A stretch of 64,000 bases of DNA. Origin: CBDCVA01 sp965222935 [NCBI: Candidatus Latescibacterota bacterium] (lineage in GTDB: Bacteria; Latescibacterota; CBDCVA01). The notes below the pieces were generated by a model that was given only the letters and a program-made list of their open reading frames with translations, had not been told where the DNA came from and made no database searches. Location of the stretch: the NCBI GenBank assembly GCA_965222935.1, contig CBDCVA010000002.1, positions 1,860,001 through 1,924,000 of the forward strand, in the 5' to 3' direction. A program made the position numbers and the translations under genes. This document shows positions 43,001-51,304 of this stretch, one piece after another (position 1 is the stretch's first letter; the number at the start of each line of letters is the position of its first letter).

Positions 43001-43182
43001 TTATTGATGGCACGGTCGGGATCTGCGCAGGCCAGGGCGGCGCGCACCAGAGCCTCCAGCCGATCCTGCGGAAAACCCACGGCGCTCAGGTGCGCCAGAT
43101 TGGCCTCAGCGCGGCGGGGGTTCTGGAAGGCCGCCACAGGAGCATGAGTGGCGGCTGACAGGTTCTGACGAACGGTGCTCAT
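40009..43182 (-). CDS. glnE: bifunctional glutamine-synthetase adenylyltransferase/deadenylase GlnE
   Basis: 1,057 residues from ATG 43182. Two tandem nucleotidyltransferase domains are evident. The N-terminal one (deadenylase) has GKWGGCELNFSSDIDALF and RVDMRLRPEGQSG. The C-terminal one (adenylyltransferase) has GKFGSGEMTFGSDLDWFHVY and RSDLRLRPEGHSA. Each is followed by a helical GlnD/PII-responsive region (NVKLARGGIRDVEFIVQ; LNIKAGRGGLVDVEFVAQ). The length matches the family and no damage is seen. It is divergent from a PII gene 121 nt away, its known regulator, so this is a nitrogen-control locus. Confidence 0.96.
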   Translation of the reverse strand: MSTVRQNLSAATHAPVAAFQNPRRAEANLAHLSAVGFPQDRLEALVRAALACADPDRAINNIERLGGGGGKSRRAVLAISQQPRVVGSLMTVLGASEFLADILARNPSLWRWLASSPDPDRNVKVQDRAWAAARRWIATASGTEDASRALRRYQRQELFRIGASDLLGRLDAEAVTAKLATLADRVVSETLELSARELAVQLGVRWPPAEKLPFAVVALGKWGGCELNFSSDIDALFTYDGEAARSLDLGGLVPQEAFARLGERLIALLTAPGDEGALYRVDMRLRPEGQSGTLVQSLEEMHRYYRTRSALWERQMLIKARPAAGNRKVGDAFVELVEPLVYVRAFTSFTPQEEIRRVREEIETHVGSGRGGERNVKLARGGIRDVEFIVQCLQLLVGSQKPQARCGNTFAALGVLKAVGSLSPDEAHGLREAYTFYRNLEHRLQMVHGLRAYEIPTDATELARLAHTMGFERGGEQGVKAFDRALAAHRVRTSQIFDAIFYPEEAPKELPNLASLLEIPPVSGAVHPVQRGEDRSTGGAIAQVLAPYGFRDLRTAHRHLVALATGHFPKIYGLSVYEHFLRLAPQLLEKVAESSDPDRALAHIESMVRSHGAPETLYELMADNPGLVDLMVALGGTSDFLSQLIVRHPELLDWLTSPLALLGTPGESDTPGTMAARAEAELPWLADERGFVAALHAFRNRELLRIGVRLVTALASQEATFEELTALADIVVERVHCWCRNALCALFGAPAASEAVIAMGKFGSGEMTFGSDLDWFHVYEADGTTAGGPQGRLSHHEFFGRLVAEMLRILSRPTDRGVLYRSDLRLRPEGHSAALSLPLTQYRHYLAQRAGTWERQALTRARVIARETAFGAELEKAITAEAYGGITTTEIKTMRATRRRMEREAASRERGRLNIKAGRGGLVDVEFVAQMLLMRYGAADPALRKPGGTLAMLEALARAGHLGDAEAAYLRRAYRTLRWVETRMRIGHDRTLDTVARTREGTAQLAAYMRGAPELERKGRTPEAALTTLEAQMSATRELLDRIFKREGAAPEATGAP

Positions 43183-43303
43183 CGCGGGTCGAGGGAAGGT
43201 AGGGCAGCGAGCCCTCCAGATCAAGCGCTGGCAGCGATAAAAGCCTTGCCGGGAACATGGTGCCTGACTTACTTAAGACGCGTATTTGTTGGAGGGATGC
43301 AGC

Positions 43304-43642
43304 ATGAAGAAGATCGATGCTTTCATCAGGCCTCACCGCCTCGCCGCCGTCAAGGAAGCACTGGAACGGGCCAGCATTCATGGCATGTCGGTCACCGAGA
43401 TCAAGGGCTTCGGCCGCCAGGGCGGTCACGCCGAGCTGTATCGCGGCACCGAGTACCACGTCGAGTTCCTGCCCAAGATCAAGATCGACCTCGTGGTCAA
43501 GGATCAAGACGTGGAGGCGGCACTCTCGGCTCTCACCGAGGCAGGTCGCACCGGCGAGGTGGGCGACGGCAAGATCTTCATCACCCCCGTGGACGAGGCC
43601 ATCCGCATCCGCACCGGCGAGACGGGCGAAGCCGCGCTCTAG
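43304..43642 (+). CDS. glnB: nitrogen regulatory protein PII
   Basis: 112 residues from ATG 43304 with GGAGGG upstream. MKKIDAFIRPHRLAAVKEAL starts the domain. The T-loop GFGRQGGHAELYRGTEYHVEF carries Tyr51, the uridylylation site. The C-terminal GDGKIFITPVDEAIRIRTGETG is the conserved B/C-loop region. It senses 2-oxoglutarate and ATP/ADP and signals to GlnE. It is divergently placed from glnE. GlnB and GlnK cannot be told apart from sequence alone; the lack of a neighbouring amtB favours GlnB. Confidence 0.95.
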   Translation: MKKIDAFIRPHRLAAVKEALERASIHGMSVTEIKGFGRQGGHAELYRGTEYHVEFLPKIKIDLVVKDQDVEAALSALTEAGRTGEVGDGKIFITPVDEAIRIRTGETGEAAL

Positions 43643-43707
43643 AAGTAGCTTCAAGAAGATGGGTCGTCTGTCACTGGGTCACTCTACCCGGAGTCGGCAG
43701 AGGGGGA

Positions 43708-44466
43708 TCAGTCCATCAGCATGCCGGCGTTCACGTCCAGGATCTCCCCCGTCACGTGCGAGGCCTCATCGGACGCCAGAAAGAGTGCGCACGCAGCCAC
43801 CTCCCCGGGCGTTCCCTTACGCCCCAGGGGTATTTGGGTGATCACATCGGGCGTATAGTGCGCGGTCATGTCCGTATCGATGATCCCCGGCGCGACTGCG
43901 TTGACGCGCACGCCGTATGATGCCAGGTCCATCGCTGCCGATTTCGTCAGGCTGATCACCCCCGCCTTGGAGGCACAATAGGCGGTCCCCGCGAGAATAC
44001 CCGGGATCTTGCCCGCGATCGAGGCGATGTTCACGATGGCGCCGCGTCGCTGCTCTCGCATGATCGGTGCGGCGGAGCGCGTACAGAAGAAAACGCCCGT
44101 CAGATTGACATCCAGAAGCCGTCGCCACTCCTCATCCGTGCACGCATCGAGTCGCATGCCGCTGAAGATGCCCGCGTTGTTCACGAGGATATCCAGGCCG
44201 TCGAAAGCCGCTGTGACGTTGCGCATCATCCGTTCCACGCTCGCCGATTGGGCGACATCTACGAAAAGCCCCAGCGGCTCACCCGTCCCCATAGACAGCG
44301 CCGCCGCTACCTCCTTCGCACGGGCCTCGTCGAAATCCGCGACGGCCACGCGCGCGCCCTCGATGGCGAACAGCTCCGCGATCGCGCGGCCGATTCCGCG
44401 TCCGCCGCCGGTGATGAGCGCCGTCTTGCCCGAAAGCCTTCCGTTTGTCGATGACCTCATCGCCAT
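43708..44466 (-). CDS. short-chain dehydrogenase/reductase (FabG-like)
   Basis: 252 residues, classical SDR. ALITGGGRGIGRAIAELF is the Rossmann TGxxxGxG (about 16-33), DILVNNAGIF the NNAG motif, IVNIASIAG includes the catalytic Ser, and YCASK the Tyr-x3-Lys. The terminal VTGEILDVNAGMLMD matches 3-oxoacyl-ACP reductase-like enzymes. The substrate is probably a sugar or hydroxy-acid in view of the isomerase and oxidoreductase genes downstream, but this is a guess. GGGAGG precedes the ATG. Confidence 0.9.
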   Translation of the reverse strand: MAMRSSTNGRLSGKTALITGGGRGIGRAIAELFAIEGARVAVADFDEARAKEVAAALSMGTGEPLGLFVDVAQSASVERMMRNVTAAFDGLDILVNNAGIFSGMRLDACTDEEWRRLLDVNLTGVFFCTRSAAPIMREQRRGAIVNIASIAGKIPGILAGTAYCASKAGVISLTKSAAMDLASYGVRVNAVAPGIIDTDMTAHYTPDVITQIPLGRKGTPGEVAACALFLASDEASHVTGEILDVNAGMLMD

Positions 44467-44693
44467 CGGTTGGACCTCCCGGACCCAGGCTATTCTGAGC
44501 TAAGGCCCATCGCGGTCGGTCGGAGAGAGGGGTGGTGAATAGGCTCGGTCGGGGGTGAGCTGTGCTCGCTGTGGGTCACGCCCTGCCGGTGGTCATTCGC
44601 CGGATGTCGCCGGACTGCACCTTTGCCTAACGCTCTGCGAGAGTCGCGCGCTCTTGACGTCGGCTCAGACCAGCTATCGCCCTTTTACCGGTA

Positions 44694-45893
44694 TCACTCC
44701 GACGGAATCAGGTAACCCGTTAGGTCCACCGGTGACTCTCCTTTCCTCCTACGTAAGATGTATTTGCCATCCTCGCGGTAGATGCGCACATGCCAGTAGA
44801 AACGATCCTCTGATTCAGTGACCCACATCCCGTCCAGCCATGTTCCGATCTCGGAATATGGGACGAGAAGCAGTTGCTCTTTCGAGCCACAGCCAAATGC
44901 AGCGTATCCCTCGTTTGCGGTTTTTAGAAAGTCCCTTTGATGTGGATGGAAAGCAAACCAGTAGAATGGCTGACTCTCGGGGCGACTCTCGGGACTGTAC
45001 TCCTTCGACACCACGCAATTCACGACGATGTTCCCGTCTGGTGTTTCGAACCTGGCTCGGGAGCGCTTCAGCAAGCTCTTCTTTAGATGACTCTGCACTC
45101 TTTCAATACACTCATCGCGAGTATGGCTGGCTCTGGAGACGACGGGTGTGGGCTTGGGCTGTCTCGTTGGTTCCCGGTCGGGATCATCCTCATCTTGGGC
45201 ATCTTCTTGTTTGATGTCCTCAGCGGTAGTGAAGAGTATCTCGGCGATCTCGTCGAGTCGAGTGAACTCGCGCGGGACCAAAATCTGGTGGATCCGACGG
45301 ACGATCTGGGGGTCTTACACAGACTCCTTGATTACCATCAGTCGTAGGAGTGCATCTACGCTGATCATCCGGATGTCCCACGCATGTCTGGACCCACGGA
45401 TCTGCGCCTCGAGATCCCCGGTGTCCTGTCTGCCTACGACGATAAGAATTGAAGTTTCGTCTTCTTCGAGCTCACCCGAATTTAGGAGAGCTTTTCTGTA
45501 AGCAACTATCCTTTCTAGATCGATTCTGTAAGCGTCTGTCGTCTTGACCTCTACGACGAGGCAGTGACCGTCGAAGTTCCAGAGCCCGTCATGGCCACTC
45601 GTCCCTGCTTGACCGCGATAACGGCCCGGAATGACTTTTGTCTCGAGTCGGGAGCCAACTTCGTTCACGATGTCCTGCAAAGCTAGGCCCGAACCCACAA
45701 ATCGAGAGGCGAGGCACTCGTTGGCGTAGCGGGCCAGGAAGTCACTAGGCACTTGCGCCAGAAACTTTCGGAACTCTGCCGAACCACTGCTTTCGTCCGC
45801 TAGTTTGCCATCTCCTGCGAACACGATCAACTGCTCAACACGTTTCTCGTCGATTTGGTCACGATTTTCAAGCCAGAGGTCGAGCAGTGCCAT
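44694..45893 (-). pseudogene. PD-(D/E)XK nuclease-like gene broken by one in-frame stop
   Basis: The frame from ATG 45893 encodes an N-terminal helical part, then HDGLWNF...CLVVEVKTTDAYR with Asp102, Glu115 and Lys117 in a PD-(D/E)XK arrangement. A TAA at 45315-45317 stops it after IKESV, but the same frame continues at once (DPQIVRRIHQILVPREFTRL) for 200 more codons to 44694. The continuation includes an acidic linker and a C-terminal domain ending TGYLIPSE. Reading through gives a coherent protein of about 398 residues. Either the gene is decaying by a single nonsense mutation, or two separate short products are now made (192 and about 195 residues). Confidence 0.75.
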
Positions 45894-46016
45894 GTGTTCT
45901 CATCCCCCTTCTTTCTCAGAGCGTCCAACCATTGGTTCTCAGAACTGTCTGCCATGATGGGTTGATATTGGATAGTCTCTTAAAGTGTATCTGTCTTTGT
46001 CGGCCATCGCGCGGGG

Positions 46017-46877
46017 TCATCCCACGGCGATGCCGGCGCCCTCGAACCCCTCGCGCACGGCGCGGACCGTCCGCTCGGCCGCCGCCCGAGGGTCATAGCC
46101 CGGCTTCTCCTTCACCATCCCGGCGACTTCGGGCGTGATGTAGCCGTCGTATCCGCCGTCGCGTAACGCTCCCAGCCAACCGATGAGATCGAAGGTGCCC
46201 TCGCCGGGGACCAGGAACTGGTGGTCCGGATAGCATCCGTCGGTGCCCTTGAGATGGGTGTGGACGGACAGGGGAGCGAGGTCCCGGCTTGCGGCGACGG
46301 GGTCCTCGCCCATGACGGCGAAATGGCTGGCGTCGAGGTTCACGCCCACCCACGGGGAATTCACCTTCTCGATCAGCCGCCGCGTTTTTGCGGCGGTGTC
46401 CACCAGTTGCGCAACGTGCGGCTCGAATCCGATTAGGACGCGGTGCTCCCGCGCGGCGGGGATGCACTGCGCCAGCGCGTCCGCCAGCACGTTGGAGGCC
46501 TCATCCTGGGGAACCCCGTCGGGGCCCCGGCCACCTAACACGTCGACGACCGGCGCGCCCCACATTGCCGCGAGCGCCGCGTTGCGCGCAAACCGCTCGA
46601 TCCCCGCCGCCACAGAAGGCCCACCGCGACCCGGCTCCCAGGCCTCGGGCGAGAGAAAGTGATAGTGCATGCCCACCGCGCAGACCTCGAGCCCTAGCTC
46701 GGTCGCGCGGCGCCCGATGGCACCCGCCTCGCGGTCGGAGAGCCTTGCGCTGTCGGCCGGATAGCCCGGCCACGTGCAGATTTCCACCCCATCGAACCCC
46801 AGCTCGGCGCAGTGAGCGAGCCCCTCTTCGACCGGCATCCGGGTGCCGAACGACCCCGTGAAATACCCCATCCTCAT
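46017..46877 (-). CDS. sugar phosphate isomerase/epimerase (xylose-isomerase-like TIM barrel)
   Basis: 286 residues. MGYFTGSFGTRMPVEEGLAH opens a TIM barrel. GFEPH (about 152), GVNLDASHFAVMG with metal-binding Asp/His (about 175), VHTHLKGTDG, and PGEGTFDLIGWLGAL with the late Glu are the metal and substrate elements of the AP-endonuclease-2/xylose-isomerase superfamily. It is probably involved in catabolism of an inositol- or uronate-like compound with the Gfo/Idh oxidoreductase downstream. The exact substrate cannot be assigned. Confidence 0.9.
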   Translation of the reverse strand: MRMGYFTGSFGTRMPVEEGLAHCAELGFDGVEICTWPGYPADSARLSDREAGAIGRRATELGLEVCAVGMHYHFLSPEAWEPGRGGPSVAAGIERFARNAALAAMWGAPVVDVLGGRGPDGVPQDEASNVLADALAQCIPAAREHRVLIGFEPHVAQLVDTAAKTRRLIEKVNSPWVGVNLDASHFAVMGEDPVAASRDLAPLSVHTHLKGTDGCYPDHQFLVPGEGTFDLIGWLGALRDGGYDGYITPEVAGMVKEKPGYDPRAAAERTVRAVREGFEGAGIAVG

Positions 46878-46964
46878 TGGCGTCCTCTGCCAGAAGCGTG
46901 GCCCTTGACAGGCGAGGTGACCTCCTGTATGCTCTTGGTGTCACCCCGCGGAGGTTTGTGCCCG

Positions 46965-47126
46965 ATGTTGACCTCGTTCATGACACTCGTGCGCTTGACG
47001 GTTGCCTTGGTGCGGCTCGTCCCGGCGCTCCTAGTGACGGCCATCTGGTTGGCCGGCCTCGCCGTCGTACTGTTCGGCGCGATGGTGATCGCCACCGACG
47101 CCCTCAAAGACCAAGCGCGGCGTTGA
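46965..47126 (+). CDS. small single-pass membrane protein
   Basis: 53 residues, MLTSFMTLVRLTVALVRLVP then a hydrophobic stretch of two possible helices and the tail DALKDQARR. GGAGG lies ten bases upstream of the ATG. It overlaps the end of the convergent Gfo/Idh gene by 23 nt. No homologue recognised; coding status is uncertain because of the overlap. Confidence 0.4.
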   Translation: MLTSFMTLVRLTVALVRLVPALLVTAIWLAGLAVVLFGAMVIATDALKDQARR

Positions 47127-48342
47127 GTTCCGCCTGATCGGCCGCGATCCGCCCGTCCCGCACGTCCGCTACACGGACCGGCTGTCTCAGCAGCCCCGCC
47201 TCGCAGCAGGCTAGGATCAGGGCGAAGGCTTCCAGGCCCTCTTGGCCATCCACCTCCGGGGCACGGCCCGCTGCTACGGCGTCCGCGAAATCCCAGATCT
47301 CGTAGGCGATTAGCTTGTGGTCGATGGCCTCGAAGGGCAAATCGTACGTGCCCTCCCAGCCGGGAAAGAGCTGCGCGAGCGCCGGCTCAAGCGTGAAACC
47401 CGATGCGAGCTCCAAAGCTGCTGAGCCTTCGACCTTCGCTCCGTCGTCGAGGGCTAGGGTCACGGGATCCCCCCGGCGGTCGCCCGGGCAGAAGAGCGTC
47501 CCCGCTGAACCATAGATCCGCCGCATCCAGACGTCCCCACCGTGCGCCGCCAAGTGGATTGTCAGGTGTCCCAGCGCGCCGGACGCGAATTCCAACAGCG
47601 CCACCACCGCATCCTCCGCATCCACCCTGGCGCGCGTCCCCACTGGGTCGGCCCGAAGCGAGGTGGGTCGAGGGGCGAAGTCTCCGGCAATCTCTCGTTC
47701 CGCCTCGAACTGCCGCGTCATGGCATGGACGCGCTCGACGGGTCCGACGAAATAACGCAGCATATCCGTGAAGTGCACGCCAAGCTCGGGGATGATGCCC
47801 CCCACCGTCCGCTGGTGCCGCCAGAAGCTGTCGCCGGATGCGCGATTTCCGTCGCCCATATAAAGCTGTAGGGCGTAGCGAGGTGTCCCGATCGCCCCGT
47901 TCTCCACGAGCGCTTTCACGAGGCGGTTTTGCGGATCGCGCCGATAGTTCTCCATCACTGCGAGGGTGCGCCCCGTCCGGCGGGCCGTCTCCAGCATCCG
48001 ATGCGCAGCGGCGACGGTCAGGGCAATGGGTTTTTCGACCATGACGTGCCATCCCGCATCCATCGCTGCACACGCCAGCGTGTGGTGCGTGCGCGGCGTG
48101 GTGACGATGTCGACGGCGTCTAGGTCGGCTTCGCCGTCCAGTATGGCCTCAAGCCTTGTGTAGACGCGCGGCGCCTTCTCGCGCCACTCGGCGACCGAAT
48201 CGGCCACGTATCGCGCTGATGCCTCGTTGACGTCGCACACGGCCACCAAGTCCACGTCGGCGAGCGCCGCCTTGTGCAACTCCCGATACCCAGCCGTGTG
48301 GCGGTAGCCCATGGCACCGCAGCCGATGAGACCAATGTTCAT
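47104..48342 (-). CDS. Gfo/Idh/MocA-family oxidoreductase
   Basis: 412 residues. IGLIGCGAMGYRHTAGY is the NAD(P)-binding GxGxxG. VDIVTTPRTHHTLA and MVEKPIALTVAAAH (EKP motif) follow, and the C-terminal beta-sheet domain includes GGIIPELGVHFTDMLRYF with the catalytic-type Asp/His region. It oxidises or epimerises a sugar or cyclitol. It lies with two TIM-barrel isomerase/epimerase genes on the same strand (46017-46877 and 51305-52141), implying a carbohydrate-derivative pathway typical of environmental FCB-type genomes. Confidence 0.92.
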   Translation of the reverse strand: MNIGLIGCGAMGYRHTAGYRELHKAALADVDLVAVCDVNEASARYVADSVAEWREKAPRVYTRLEAILDGEADLDAVDIVTTPRTHHTLACAAMDAGWHVMVEKPIALTVAAAHRMLETARRTGRTLAVMENYRRDPQNRLVKALVENGAIGTPRYALQLYMGDGNRASGDSFWRHQRTVGGIIPELGVHFTDMLRYFVGPVERVHAMTRQFEAEREIAGDFAPRPTSLRADPVGTRARVDAEDAVVALLEFASGALGHLTIHLAAHGGDVWMRRIYGSAGTLFCPGDRRGDPVTLALDDGAKVEGSAALELASGFTLEPALAQLFPGWEGTYDLPFEAIDHKLIAYEIWDFADAVAAGRAPEVDGQEGLEAFALILACCEAGLLRQPVRVADVRDGRIAADQAELNAALGL

Positions 48343-48393
48343 TCCGTTTCCTCCCGTTTCATCAACCCACGGCCCGGAGCCAGGCTCCGAGTG

Positions 48394-48636
48394 TCAACGC
48401 CAGGCCTCCGGCAGGAAGAAGGCGGTCGCCATCATCCCACCGAAAAAGCCCCAGAAGGCTGCCACCGCGACGAACCAGCCCAGCGAGATCCACTCCGGGT
48501 GGCCCACCACGAGAGCCAAAAGCGCGGCGAGTGAGCCGCAGAGCGCCCCGATCCAGAGCGGCAGCCGAGGCTGAATGCGATGGAGCGTGCGCTTCAGCAG
48601 GGGGGCGAGGCCTTCCGGCAAAGAGAGTCCCATCAT
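48394..48636 (-). CDS. small two-helix membrane protein
   Basis: 80 residues with two transmembrane segments (IGALCGSLAALLALVVG and LGWFVAVAAFWGFFGGMMATAFFL) separated by a short HPEWIS loop. No family recognised. It sits between lnt and the Gfo/Idh gene in the same direction and could share their transcript. Confidence 0.6.
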   Translation of the reverse strand: MMGLSLPEGLAPLLKRTLHRIQPRLPLWIGALCGSLAALLALVVGHPEWISLGWFVAVAAFWGFFGGMMATAFFLPEAWR

Positions 48637-48722
48637 ACCTCGGTGATTCGCTGTAAAGAAGCGAAACGGTGCCCTCGGCCCGTCGGCGTAGGGTACGGAT
48701 CAGCCTGAACGTTCACATCCCC

Positions 48723-50306
48723 TCAGACGGGCTCGGGTCGGCGGATCAGCGCCAGACCCACCAGGATAAAACAGCCCGCGAGTGCGGCCCAGGCGACCCA
48801 GTCGCCGAGCCGGGTGTAAAGCGTGTCACCCATGCGTTGGGGTATTGCCCCCACGAGGACGGCATCCTCCCAGGTCCCGGTCCGCTGTACGATGCGCCCG
48901 TAGGGGTCCACGAACATTGTGATGCCGGTATTGGCGCAGCGGGCGAGCCCGATCCTATGTTCCACAGCGCGGAAGACCGTCATCATGGCGTGCTGGCCCG
49001 CCGCGGAGTGGCGCCCGAACCATGCGTCGTTGGTGATGTTGACCAGGACGTCCGCCCCGTCCTGTACAAAAGCGCGGACCTCGTCGCCGAAGATGGCCTC
49101 GAAGCAGATCAGGGCTGGGAAGCGTACCCCCCCGCCCTCGTACAGCCGCCGCTGGGCTCCCGGCGTAAAATTCGCTTGGCCGAGGTGGATGTTCATGAGC
49201 CACGGGAAGGCGTCCACGAGCGGCAGCCGTTCCCCGAAGGGCACGAGGTGAATCTTATCGTAGCGGGGGATGGCCTCGCTCGCAGGCCTGAAGAGGAAAG
49301 CCGAATTGTGGTGCACTGGCTCCCCCTCATCGTGCCAGATCCACGCGAGGCCGCCCGTCAGGAGGGAGCCATCGAGTTCCTCCACGAGATCGCGAACGAA
49401 CGACCGCCACTCGGGCGTCTCCAGAAGGTAACAGGGTGCCGCCGTCTCGGGCCAGATGTACAGGTCCACCCCCTGCCCGGCGACGCCGCGCGAGAGCCGC
49501 GCGTACTTGTTGAACGATGCCGTCCTGAACGCGCGATCCCACTTCTGGTCCTGGTCGATGTTCCCCTGGACGAGCGCGACCTGGGGCCCCGGGGCTGGCT
49601 CTTCGGACCCCCAAAGGACGATGCCTCCCCATAGGGCGAGCGCTCCAGCGAGGCTGAGCGCTCCAGCCGCCTGACGGCGCCCCCTTAGCGTCAGACCTCC
49701 CGCGCGCCACAGCTCCCACGCGCCTTGTGCCCAAAGCGCGTTGTGCACCGCCGCGATCGCTGTCACCAGCCAAACTCCGCCGACCGAGGCGGGCTGAATC
49801 AGGACGGGGTAGAGCGCAAGCGCATACCCCAACTGCCCCCAGGGAAAACCCAGATAGCCCATCTCACGCACATGCTCGAGGCCCATCCATACGGTCGCCG
49901 CGATGAGCGCGAACGGTAGGCGCGTTCGTTTCCCGATCCATACGACCAGCGCCCCGAACGCCGCGGGGTAGACCGCTTGGAAGAGGATCAGCGCCACGGT
50001 CCCGATGCGCGTCACGTTCCAGACCCAGAATAAGAGGCCCGTGAAGAAGATCAGGCCCATCTCATAGCCCAAACGCGCTCCGCGGGTCGCGGGGCCGCCG
50101 TGGACAACGAGGTCGCGCAGCACCACTAGGAACGGCACCAGCGCGACAAGAGCCAGCGGACCGAACGGGAAATCGGGAAAGCACAGTACCAGTCCAACCC
50201 CGGAGAGGGCAGCAAGCCCGTGCTGCCATCGCTCCGAAAGGGGCGCCGACGCCCCAGCGCTTGAGATCGCGTCTCGCGCCGGAAGCGCTCTGGTCCCCTC
50301 GCTCAT
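48723..50306 (-). CDS. lnt: apolipoprotein N-acyltransferase
   Basis: 527 residues from ATG 50306. About six N-terminal transmembrane helices carry the Lnt segment GFPWGQLGY, then a periplasmic nitrilase domain with the catalytic triad Glu (WPETA), Lys (YDKIHLVPFGE) and Cys (ICFEAIF), and a final transmembrane helix. It adds the third acyl chain to lipoproteins at the periplasmic face of the inner membrane, evidence for a Gram-negative envelope. The start codon overlaps the stop of the upstream desuccinylase-like gene (ATGA); an earlier start at 50339 is not needed. Confidence 0.95.
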   Translation of the reverse strand: MSEGTRALPARDAISSAGASAPLSERWQHGLAALSGVGLVLCFPDFPFGPLALVALVPFLVVLRDLVVHGGPATRGARLGYEMGLIFFTGLLFWVWNVTRIGTVALILFQAVYPAAFGALVVWIGKRTRLPFALIAATVWMGLEHVREMGYLGFPWGQLGYALALYPVLIQPASVGGVWLVTAIAAVHNALWAQGAWELWRAGGLTLRGRRQAAGALSLAGALALWGGIVLWGSEEPAPGPQVALVQGNIDQDQKWDRAFRTASFNKYARLSRGVAGQGVDLYIWPETAAPCYLLETPEWRSFVRDLVEELDGSLLTGGLAWIWHDEGEPVHHNSAFLFRPASEAIPRYDKIHLVPFGERLPLVDAFPWLMNIHLGQANFTPGAQRRLYEGGGVRFPALICFEAIFGDEVRAFVQDGADVLVNITNDAWFGRHSAAGQHAMMTVFRAVEHRIGLARCANTGITMFVDPYGRIVQRTGTWEDAVLVGAIPQRMGDTLYTRLGDWVAWAALAGCFILVGLALIRRPEPV

Positions 50307-51283
50307 CTCTCGCGCTCCGCTGCGACGGTCGCCACCCACTCGCCTGCCGCGACGGTCGGTTTCGTGCGAAGGCTGAGCACGATGCCATCCTGGCTCGCCA
50401 CGATTGCACCGGCATGTCGGTGGTACAGGTCGGCCACGCTCCCCACGAGATCACCGGCCCGTACGTGCGACCCTAGCGGCACGGCCGGGTGGAACAGACC
50501 CGAAGCCGGCGACGCCTCGAACCCACCGGCGTAGGTCCGCGCGCCCGCGACCTCGCGCACATCCCGGTCCAGCATCTCCAGCACGGCCATCGTATTCTGA
50601 ATCCCGGCGGCGTAGGCCCGGACCCCGTCCAGGTTAAGCCGTCCTTCGCCGCGACACTCGCATCCCACCGCGGGGCGACCCCGCAGCGTCAGTTCTCTGG
50701 TGAGGACGCCCGGGATCTCGTGGACGATCCATATCGCGGGGAGGCCAAAAGAGCGTGCGGCTCGCTCGGAAAGCGGCTGCTCCGGCCCGCCGGTCTCGTA
50801 GTAGCCCGCCACGGGGAGAAAATCGTGGCTTGTCCCACCGGAGTGGAGGTCCACCACCAGATCGGCTCCGGCGACGAGTTGCCAGATGGCCGCCGCCAGC
50901 CGCTCGGTGGGCTGGCCTTCGGGGTCCCCCGGAAAGAGGCGGGCGAGATCCAGCCCATCGATCCGCTCGGGCGTTGTGCGGGTCCCGGCGGCCGCGGCAA
51001 GGGGGTTGGCCTGGGGGAGCAGGAGCAACGTCCCGCGCGCGAGGGATGGGTCCAGCTCTGCCGCGAGCGCCCAGCATGCCTGGGGTCCCTCGTATTCGTC
51101 GCCGTGTACCCCGGCGGTGACGGCGAGCGTCGGTCCTGCCTCCTGACCGCGCAGGACGAGGGCGGGCAGACCCACCGCGCCGTCGTCGGAGAGGATCGGC
51201 GCGGTGATCTCGACCGCTGTCCATGCTCTGGCTGGGAGCGCCTCGGTTTGGAAGTCCGTCGCGGCGATCACCCGGCGTGGCAT
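50303..51283 (-). CDS. succinylglutamate desuccinylase/aspartoacylase family protein
   Basis: 326 residues, M14-type zinc hydrolase. GVHGDEYEG supplies the His and Glu ligands (about 58-66), VVDLHSGG the later His (about 144-151), and the C-terminal ~90 residues form the beta-barrel lid (GLFHPAVPLGSHVRAGDLVG). Members deacylate N-acyl amino acids or related amides. It is coupled to lnt by a 4-nt overlap, though no shared pathway is obvious. Confidence 0.88.
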   Translation of the reverse strand: MPRRVIAATDFQTEALPARAWTAVEITAPILSDDGAVGLPALVLRGQEAGPTLAVTAGVHGDEYEGPQACWALAAELDPSLARGTLLLLPQANPLAAAAGTRTTPERIDGLDLARLFPGDPEGQPTERLAAAIWQLVAGADLVVDLHSGGTSHDFLPVAGYYETGGPEQPLSERAARSFGLPAIWIVHEIPGVLTRELTLRGRPAVGCECRGEGRLNLDGVRAYAAGIQNTMAVLEMLDRDVREVAGARTYAGGFEASPASGLFHPAVPLGSHVRAGDLVGSVADLYHRHAGAIVASQDGIVLSLRTKPTVAAGEWVATVAAERER

Positions 51284-51304
51284 GGGTCCCCTCGGGTCAT
51301 CGCG

